A stretch of 64,000 nt of DNA from Guadua angustifolia (lineage: Eukaryota > Streptophyta > Magnoliopsida > Poales > Poaceae): NCBI GenBank assembly GCA_036346375.1, contig CM070508.1:14998852-15062851 (forward strand), in the 5' to 3' direction. Below are positions 56,450-64,000 of this stretch, piece after piece. Both the position numbers and the translations under genes were made by a program. How positions within the stretch are numbered: position 1 is the stretch's first letter; the number at the start of each line of letters is the position of its first letter. The notes under the pieces were generated by a model. The model did no database searches. It was not told the origin of the DNA and saw only the letters and a list, made by a program, of their open reading frames with translations.

Positions 56450-57519
56450 TGTAAGGACCTGAATTCACCAATTTGAATGCACTGTGTTTTACCGCACTAG
56501 TCCCAGGATCAACATTAGTGCACACAGCTTAACATCGGTAAGCATCACATCATATACAACGATAAGAATAGTAAGACTTCGTCAACAGATACTCTGTGTT
56601 GGGTACCTCTACGCCGCACAAAAGCAGCCAACAAAGCGATAACGTGGCGGCCCCACGTGGCGCCCGGCGAAAGGTGGCGAAGACGCCGCCGCCTGGCCCG
56701 CCCACGTGGCGCCAGCGGCAGTGGGCGAGCATGTCTGCGCCGCCCGCTGTCGACCCACGTGGCGTCCGTGGCGAAAGGGCGGGGACACCGCCGCCCGCCA
56801 AGAAGACAAAAGGTGGTGCGAGGTAGCTTCGCCTCAAGTCTCCTTCCCTATCATACCGTTGACGCCAAAAACGTGAAGAGGGTTTCGGTTGCAACACACC
56901 GACAAACACCGGTTCAAGTGTGCTGAAGGCTAATCGATTTGACCTCGCAATCGATAAGGAAATAGTTGTAAATTCAATCAAGCGATCCTCGGGACGAATC
57001 GGCTTAAAATCGAATCACCAAGAAGCCGATTAGAAAGATAACTAGACTAGTCGATTAAGACTAATCCGAGGGTAAAAGGTAGATTAATTCTGAAAAGGCG
57101 ATGCGCAACAAGACAGAATAAACCAGACCTGGAAAAAGCCAATGACGATCAAACAATCGGCGATGCGCAACTTTATTTGATCGATGTCGACTTACAGAGG
57201 AAAGATTACAATGCTAAAAAGACTAAGAACTACGGAAAGTAAAAACTGGTAGATGTGTTGATTGTTGTAGATCCTTTCTTCAAGCGGCCCTGATGCGCCT
57301 TATATACCCGCCTAGCCAATCCGAGTCCTGATCCAATACGACAACATAATCCGAATCGGCTTTGTAGTTTCCGATTTGGTCTCTAGTTTCCAAATTTTAT
57401 CTTTATGCCGTACAGGATTTCCGTATGCTATCCAAACCTTCCACGGACGTTGTCGTGCCTAATCCAAACTCATACTTCTCTGTTGACTCTTCTGGAAATT
57501 TCCAAAACTGGTGCAAACA
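56450..57519 (-). repeat. 3' LTR of minus-strand Tat-type gypsy element
   Basis: The LTR runs from TGTAAGGACC at 56450 to GGTGCAAACA at 57519; on the minus strand it starts TGTTTGCACC and ends GGTCCTTACA. A TATA box on the minus strand (gggtatataagg, about 57297-57308) puts U3 on the high side and R/U5 on the low side. A GC-rich segment at 56640-56830 carries three CCACGTGG boxes. It interrupts copia pol exactly at 56449. The partner LTR lies outside the window, so the boundaries rest on TG/CA, the adjoining purine tract and the broken copia gene. Confidence 0.8.
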
Positions 57520-57520
57520 T

Positions 57521-57536
57521 ATGCCCCCATTTTTGG
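57521..57536 (-). other. polypurine tract of the Tat-type gypsy element
   Basis: On the minus strand 'ccaaaaatgggggcat' lies one or two bases before the LTR start. G-rich tracts with a following 'gcat' are usual for Tat-type elements. Confidence 0.7.
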
Positions 57537-57712
57537 AAGATAACTTGTTATCTTTCAAAATATATATCGCTTTCTCATCGATCGGCTTTTTTGCTCATCG
57601 CCTTGTTCATCGTTGATTTAGGAATCGTGTCAATAACCGCTATACCGTAAAATCTCGGTCGGTTTAATGGCGTGTCGCTCAAATTCTCTTCCGCCACTTT
57701 TACTTTTCACCG

Positions 57713-57722
57713 TATATATATA
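57713..57722 (+). promoter_or_regulatory. TATA box of the antisense gene
   Basis: 'cgtatatatatatgcgg' lies about 120 bp upstream of the ATG at 57840, in the orientation of the antisense ORF. It is between the 3' LTR's purine tract and the ORF, so the gene seems to have its own promoter. Confidence 0.45.
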
Positions 57723-57839
57723 TGCGGACCCCACGGTCATTTTTACGCTTTCTCGCTTCTCGATCTCCCGCAATTGGCTTTCCTCCTTGATCGGCTTCTC
57801 TATACTGGTGATCAATCTTCATCTCCCTCAGTCGGCTGA

Positions 57840-60790
57840 ATGGACCCCTCAAAGGTACTCATTCCGATTCCCGGAAGCAATAACCAGTACTACTTAGGTC
57901 CAATAGGAAACATAGATATCGACACAATGATAAACGTAGAAATCCCTAGATAACCTTTGTCAGCTCAGGGTTACAACGTGAAGGAATGGGGTAAGAGTTT
58001 TAGGGCTTGGCCGACAGCGCTTAAGGGGTGGAGAAGCTGGTTTATCAGAGTATCGGCTCACAAAAGAGCAGAGTGGGAGCAGATGGGTATAGCCGAATGC
58101 CTCCCTTTAAGCTTAGCTTGCCCGAAGCCAATGAGCCCTTGGTATTACGGCGGCTATTTTTGGTCCGATACTCTTAATGCTTTCCTCTTCCGCTCGGTCC
58201 TGTTTGTCCGACCTCCCGGATGTAGCTCAATCAGGCCGCCGAGGCCCGATGGAGACCGCTTATCGCCTATAGCGGAAACCACGGTTTAAGCCGATTCAAT
58301 CAAAAGGTGAAGGATGGTCAAAGTATATCCAACACAACAACAAAGTGAACGGTCTCGTGTCGGACGAAGAGCATGCCGCCTTCTTGAACCTTTGGCTTGA
58401 ACGCTTCTTTTCGCGGTGCATCCTCGGACCAACACAGTGTATCGGCTAGTGGCAGAGCGGCTCATAGAGGGTCGCCGACTCGCCTCCGGGAAAGATGTTT
58501 CAAAGGCGGTTTACCGATGATGTTTATTATCGGGCCGATTGTTTTCTCGGTTTCACTGATTTTGTAGTCGGCAACGCTGGTGGCCCTTTGTGGTTTATTC
58601 AACTTTGGTTATGTGGTATTTTCAGCCGCCAACTTATTTCAGAGCCACTTGAAGATTCTCGCTTCCTGAACATTACCCGAGAATGCTACCCTCGCTTTAG
58701 ATCAAGCCGATCTCATGGCGAGCGGCTCATAATGTGCTCAAGTGGCGATACCAAAATTACTCGGTGGCTTGCACAAATACCTTGCTTTCTTCTTGGTTCT
58801 CGATGGCGCAGATTCTCTCAAAGAAGACTTCTTTTCTTATGGTGATGCAACGATTTTCAATGGCCATCTTTTTCGAATCGAAGCCGATAGCTCCTCAATG
58901 CCGAGTTGTCACCGATGCTCTATCGATCTTCCTTTCCTCCTCAGATTCTCCACGCCGGTTTGAACTCCGTAAATGTAACCTTCCAACCTTCGTATGAGTT
59001 CTACCATCCATCGCTTTATTCTCGCCAACTCGCTTTGGTCAAGTGGTTCCTCATTGCCTCTTCTTGATCGGCTCCAACCCGAGCCGTGGTAAGGAACCTA
59101 TTGTCACCAATGTAGCTCTATCGATTTCGATGAGCTTCAACTTTTCGATTTGCCGCGCTTCGCCTTGATTTTCGTCTGCCAGCTAATTTACTACTTGGTG
59201 GTCGCAGATAGTGATGCCCTCTACTTGGACCGCGAGCCGTCGGCTATAATAGAAAAATTTTGCCGGATTATCATGAGCCAACAATAGTCTCCAAGAGAGA
59301 GAGAAAGAAGCAGCTCAAGTGAGGATAGTTCCTCGGGTTATATCGACTTATCGGTAGTCAGAGAGGTATCGGCTTCACTAAGTAGCCTTCTTGCCGCTTT
59401 TTCACTCTCGCTATTCGCTATTAACCTCTTCATGATCTTTGCAGGTTACATCCGCCCATGAGAAGACCACCGCCGTCCATCGGAGAGTGGTTCGAAGAGA
59501 AAAAGGCCGCACCAATCGGTCGGCTTGACCGGCTATACGTCAGGCAACCTTCGAGTAAATAGCCCTTCAACGAACTAACTAAGGAACGAGTGCTAAGTAA
59601 GTACCCGCCTCCTTTTTGGTGGGAAAATTCCTCTCTTCTCACCCTTCTTTGCTGATTCCAGAACAACCAAAATCTACCAAAGTCACGACCAAGAAAAACC
59701 CCAAAAAAGATCCTAAGCGCAAGGAGAGAAGTGCCGAGAGTTCCTCTCACACGCCAGCCGATACTGTCGAGGTATATCTTATCATCATACTGTTTCTATG
59801 TGTTTTTATTATGGTTCTGACCCTTCAGTTCTCTCCAGCCGACTGCATCGATTCAAGCAGCTGGTGTTCTGGCCGACCTCCAGGGCACCTCTTTTGTTGA
59901 TCCGCCGCCACTTCCGACTCAAGTTTCTGTCGATGCTCTGACCAACCCTCAAGGGACATTGGCCTTATCTCTTGTGACTTCGAGGCTCCCCACTTCTCCA
60001 TCTCTGCACTGCCGGCTCGCCTGCATTCGCGACAATAGCCAGATGACTTGTCGAACCTTCTTGGGTTCTCTCTGGACGAGCTGGTCGACCCTGAAGTGAT
60101 GGCGACGGACGACTACCCAACCGACATACGCCAAATTATCGATGCATCCTTGGAGGCGCTACCAATGGTCAAGTCTCATACCGAATATGCAAGAGAAATT
60201 GAATCGGCTTTTGATAGCTGTGAGTCAGCCAGAAAACGTGATTCTTGCTAGTGCGCAGTCAATTCGTGACGCCATGGCTGATGTTGAAGCCGATTTGCCG
60301 CCGAAAGCCATGGAGGCAATTCTGAATGTTTGCCATATAGACGAAAGGAAGGCCGAAGTTGATGCGGCGAATGCTAGGATTGCCCAACGGAAATTGCAAG
60401 AAGTTGATCAACGCCAACTGGACAAGCTGATTGCCGAAGCCAAGGCAAAAAAGAAAAAGTATGATGAGGGTGCTTCGTCTCTTTTTGCGGCTAAGTCCTC
60501 CGCGGCGTGGTCCGAGTCGACCAAAAGAAACTTGAAGAAGAATTGGCCAAGGTAAATGAACAACACAATTCTTCGCCAAGATGAGCGAAATGGCCGAGTC
60601 CCTGAAAGGACTTAAAGAAGATGTCGGCTCTTCCGTGGCACAAGTCAAAGATCAATCGGTCAAGATGATTCCGGTGCCGGGTAACGCAAAAGATGACGAG
60701 AATATCGTGTATGGCGTTACTGAGACACTGGCCAAGGCGGCTGCAGCTCTATCGGCTTTGGGGGCTAGAATTCCGGGTTCTGGATTGTGA
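57840..60790 (+). pseudogene. antisense accessory gene of the gypsy element (plant-mobile-domain-like)
   Basis: This gene lies between pol and the 3' LTR and runs opposite to pol. It starts at 57840 (MDPSKVLIPIPGSNNQYYLG). After a stop near 57952 come GYNVKEWGKSF, the words PWYYGGYFWSDTLNAF near 58140 and GPLWFIQLWL at 58582-58612. The last is typical of the plant mobile domain (aminotransferase-like, PF10536). Later parts look like spliced exons: a Lys-rich exon at about 59662-59771, then a 58-bp intron (gtatat to ttcag). The end is a helical region (PPKAMEAILNVCHIDERKAE, KLIAEAKAKKKKYDE) and finally ALSALGARIPGSGL at 60790. Frameshifts interrupt it. Antisense ORFs at this place are known in Tat-clade elements; their role is not established. 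Confidence 0.68.
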
Positions 60791-60952
60791 CATCATGTAA
60801 TGCAATGTCTGTTCCAAACAATGTAGTCTTTTGCCATGATGTATGCTTTGTGATACTTTTGTAACATTCCCGATTGGCTGTTTAACCGATCGTGTTCATT
60901 CGCTTTATCGGCTGTTTTAATTTATTTCTCATGAACTTTTATTTTGCTTTAA

Positions 60953-62200
60953 TTACGCACCAACCCACACGCTAGGGTAGTATTTCTTTAGATACCTTCC
61001 GTTAATCGCTTTTGGTAACACCAACCCTTCAAGCGTTTCGAGTATATATGCATTTCCGCCAACAAGCCGATTTACTTTATACGGTCCTTCCCAGGTAGGT
61101 GACCACTTACCGAATCGATTGTCCTTAGATCCGATCGGCAATATTGTTTTCCAGACTAAATCGGCTTCATTGAAGTTCTTCGGCACAACTTTTTTGTTGT
61201 AGGCCCTCGCAACTCTCTCTTTATTCTTTTTAAGCCGATTCAAAGTAACCAGCCTTAATTCTGCTAAGTCATCTAAGTTGCACAGCATCGATTCCTTGTA
61301 TTCATCGGTCGATAAATTATTCTGCCTCGCCACTCGCATCGACTCAATGTTTATTTCTACAGGCAACACGGCCTCTTGGCCATATACCAACTGATACGGC
61401 GATAATTTAGTCGATCCGTGAAACGCCAGCCGATAAGCCCACAGAGACTCCGATAATGTGGAGTGCCAAGTTCGAGGCTTCTCATCGATTTTTCTTTTAA
61501 TCAGTTTGATCAAAGTTTTGTTGGACGATTCGGCTTGTCCATTAGCCTGAGCGTAATACGGTGACGAGTTGAGCAATTTGATGCCTAGGCCTTCTGCGAA
61601 ATTCTTGAAATCGTTAGACATAAACACAGTTCCTTGATCGGTTGTGATGGTCTGAGGGATACCGAATCGATGGATAATGTATTCATTCACAAAGCCGATA
61701 GCTTCTACACTGGTGACCTTTTTGAGCGGAACGGCCTCGACCCACTTCGAAAAGTAGTCTGTTGCTGCGAGGATAAACTTATGGCCTTTGCTTGATGCCG
61801 GGAATATTTGACCGATTATATCTATACCCCATCCCCTAAACGGCCATGGCTTGATAATCGGATGTAGAGCCGATGCTGGTGCTAATTGCACATTTCCAAA
61901 CTTTTGGCAAGTTTGACACCCTTTGTAATACTTAAAACAATCCTCCAACATCGTCGGCCAAAAATACCCAGTTCGTCTTAGGATCCACTTCATTTTATGA
62001 GCCGATTGATACGCACCACAAACTCCTTCATGGACTTCACCCATGGCCACTTTCGCCTCTTCACTACCCAGGCATCTCAGGAGCAGCCCCTCTAATGTCC
62101 GATAGTACAATTCTCCTTCCATTACAACGTACTTCAATGCTCGCTGTCGATCCCTTCGTGCAGTAGGCCTGGATGGGTCCAGTAGGTAAGCTTTTCTTTA
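60953..62200 (-). CDS. integrase region of Tat-type gypsy pol
   Basis: Integrase inserts the retrotransposon cDNA into the genome. The 394-residue frame is open and complete at its C-terminus. It has the HHCC zinc-binding part (HEGVCGAYQSAHKMKW, GCQTCQKFG), then the DDE core with all three acidic residues: WGIDIIGQIF, TITTDQGTVFMSN and NGQAESSNKTLIKL. A conserved SPYQLVYGQEAVLPVE block follows, then the C-terminal LVWKTILPIG, KWSPTWEGPYKV, ending YYPSVWVGA. The in-frame upstream part (KAYLLDPSRPTARRDRQRAL) links to RNase H, from which it is separated by a stop near 62200. It is the best-preserved coding region of the window. Confidence 0.95.
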
Positions 62201-62954
62201 TGTTCTCCAATCGGTATTATCAACGCACAATACGGCTTTATCGATCAAGTCAAACGCTTCGTATCGGCTGCATTCCCTGAAGCCTGAAGCTGTCTGAGCC
62301 AATGTATTGGCTTTGTCATTCATTTCTCTGGGCACATGGTCGATACGGAATGTTGTGAAAGTGTTGATAATTTCAAGACAACTCTCTAGATACTTGGATA
62401 GTGTTTCATCGTTGCATTTATATTCTCCTTTAATTTGTTGCACCACCAAAGAATGAGTCACCATATGCTTCTACATTACTTGCCCCGACAGTCGTCTACC
62501 ACCGCAATCCTTTGAGCAATGCCTCGTATTCAGCCTGATTATTAGAGCATCGGCTTTTGAGCCGATATGCAAACTCGATGTTGTATCCCCTTGGTGATAT
62601 CAACACTATGCCTATTCCGCTTCCTTCTTGACAAACTGATCCATCAAAATACAGCTGCCATGGAGCTACATCAACTACTGCTGCCATAGTATCGTGTCCC
62701 GTTATGAAATCGGCTATAGCCTGCCCTTTGACAGCTTTGGCCGATTCAAACTGTAGATCGAACTCGGTTAAGGCATAAGCCCACTTTCCAAGTCGTCCTC
62801 TCAGAATCGGAGCAGATAGCATATATTTGACTACGTCGGTTCTACATACTACCACACAGGTTGATGCTAACACATAGTGTCTTAATTTTGTACAAGCAAA
62901 ATATAATGATAAACACAATTTTTCTACCGGAGGGTACCTGGTTTCAGCATCCAA
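62198..62954 (-). pseudogene. RNase H plus second (archaeal-type) RNase H of Tat pol, frameshifted
   Basis: RNase H removes the RNA strand during reverse transcription. The first domain reads RYPPVEKLCLSLYFACTKLR and LGKWAYALTEFDLQFE, then GQAIADFITGHD. The second domain begins WQLYFDGSVCQEGSGIGIVL, with NNQAEYEALLKGLRW, and continues after a break near 62480 with SLVVQQIKGEYKCND and HVPREMNDKANTLAQTASGF. Two RNase H domains in series, the second of archaeal type, mark the Tat lineage of gypsy elements. A stop or shift between 62464 and 62496 and another near 62200 break the frame. Confidence 0.88.
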
Positions 62955-64000
62955 TAGTCGTCGACTTAAGTAAAATATGACACGCCTCTACCATCAATCT
63001 TTTGTGCCAATACGGCTCCGATGGTCTCGTTTTCACCGATACATACAACTTGAATGGGATACCCTTCGGGTGCGGCCAAGACCGGTGGCGATGTTAAGTA
63101 TTGCTTTATATTGTCAAAAGCCTTTTGTCGATCGGCCCCACACAAACTCTCGATGGTCCTTCACTTTAGCAAAGGGCGTGAAAACTGAATCTTACCGCAT
63201 GATTCAAATAAATCGCCTTAAGTAGTTAATTTTGCCGATCGCCTTTTGTAGCTCATTCTTGCATGTTGGTGGTTTTGTGTTTACTATGGCCTTGACCCTT
63301 GTCCGCTAACTTCAATCCTCTTTGATGTACCATGAAACCAAGGAATTGTTCTACCGATACACCAAATGCACATTTTAAAGGATTCATCTTCACCCATGAG
63401 CTCTTGTGTTCAAATACTTTTTCTAAATCGCCAAATGTCGCCAATCTTCCTTAGATTTAACAACTACATCATCGATGTAAATTTCAACGATGTGGCCGAT
63501 TAGATCGTGAAAGATCAAATTCATGGCGCGTTGATAAGTAGCGCCTGCGTTTTTTAAGCCGAATGTCATTACTGGCCATTCATACAACCCTAACGTGCCA
63601 GGGCACCTGAAGGCAGTCTTGGAGACATTGGCTTCTGCCATAAATATCTGGTTATATCTAGCTTTGCCGTCAAGAAAACTGATAATCTTATTACCCGATG
63701 CAGCGTCGATAAGCATATCGGCTATAGGCATCGGATATTAAATCTTTGGCGTGGCTTTATTTAAATCCTCGAAATCTACGATACCAAGAACTTACCGCTT
63801 TTTCTTCATGACAGTAACGATGTTTGATACCCACTCGGCATATCGGCAAGGCCTTATGAATTTGGCCTCTAGCAATCTTTCGATTTCTTCTTTTATCATA
63901 TCATGCAACTCTGGATTACAACGACGAGGGGGTTGCTTATATGGCCGATCCCCCGGCTTGATGGGTAGCCGATGTTCTACCAACTGCCGGCTTAATCCTG
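62955..64000 (-). pseudogene. reverse transcriptase of Tat-type gypsy pol, partial and broken
   Basis: Reading leftwards from the window edge, the RT starts with HRLPIKPGDRPYKQPPRR and EIERLLEAKFIRPCRYAEWV, then DLNKATPK and YPMPIADMLIDAASGNKIIS. FLDGKARYNQIF carries the first catalytic Asp and EIYIDDVVVKS the YIDD box. The thumb region reads SWVKMNPLKCAFGV and EQFLGFMVHQRG. The order is normal, but frames break near 63740-63790, 63430, and between 63250 and 62955. Protease, gag and the 5' LTR must lie beyond 64000. Confidence 0.9.

Larger units (their letters stand above)
56450..64000 (-). mobile_element. Tat-type Ty3/gypsy retrotransposon, 3' half
   Basis: From right to left the window shows RT, RNase H, archaeal-type RNase H, integrase, an antisense accessory gene, purine tract and 3' LTR. 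This order, with the long antisense-gene region between pol and LTR, is the layout of Tat-clade elements. It inserted into the copia pol gene at 56450 and is therefore younger than that copia element. The 5' half lies outside the window. Confidence 0.9.

Noticed and set aside
62977..63225. Plus-strand frame of 82 residues
   Set aside because: It is a shadow of the minus-strand RT/RNase H region.

Overview
The window looks like a transposon nest from a nuclear grass (Poaceae) genome. Almost every stretch I can read is a transposable element. The mix points to a grass: a Pong-type Harbinger element, a CACTA element with a TNP2 gene and an Spm/Ulp1-type second gene, Maximus/SIRE-type copia, Tat-type Ty3/gypsy elements with antisense accessory genes, and hAT and Mutator MITEs. 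I cannot name the species, and I find no host gene that looks intact.

Layout. 1-13769 is one giant LTR retrotransposon. Its left LTR is cut by the window edge; its right LTR is about 4.77 kb. The 6 kb interior has no readable polymerase but holds a decayed gag with up to five zinc knuckles. 13770-16190 is spacer with a hAT-like GC-rich remnant and a 145-bp Mutator-type MITE. 16191-17681 is a non-coding hAT element with a perfect 8-bp target duplication. 17789-22594 is a complete non-autonomous gypsy element (673-bp LTRs) that has lost gag and pol but keeps an antisense ORF with a putative-gypsy-transposon (PF04195-like) domain. 22595-27460 is mostly unassigned spacer with a possible SINE.

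27461-41229 is a terminal-inverted-repeat element carrying a CACTA transposon of about 13.3 kb (27512 to about 40850). The CACTA holds a TNP2 gene (35021-38190, minus) and a second gene (about 28135-34480, minus) with Spm-transposase and Ulp1-protease domains. The composite is bracketed by a 132-bp direct duplication. 41943-48455 is a Pong-like Harbinger element with TAA target duplications, an ORF1 on the plus strand and a convergent DDE transposase on the minus strand. 49002-50194 is a gene-capture element whose cargo is two fused pieces of the splicing helicase gene PRP22/DHX8.

50393-56449 is part of a MITE, then the 3' half of a minus-strand Maximus-type copia element: LTR, env-like third ORF, RNase H and the end of RT. 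That copia pol is split at 56450 by a younger minus-strand Tat-type gypsy element running off the right edge. The window holds its 3' LTR (56450-57519), an antisense plant-mobile-domain-like gene with its own TATA box (57840-60790), an intact integrase, dual RNase H and the catalytic part of RT.

Most coding regions are broken by small frameshifts, so the elements are described here as remnants. Recurring themes are antisense accessory genes in two different gypsy elements and tandem sub-repeats inside non-coding element interiors. Short clustered differences between otherwise identical repeats could be real decay or assembly error.
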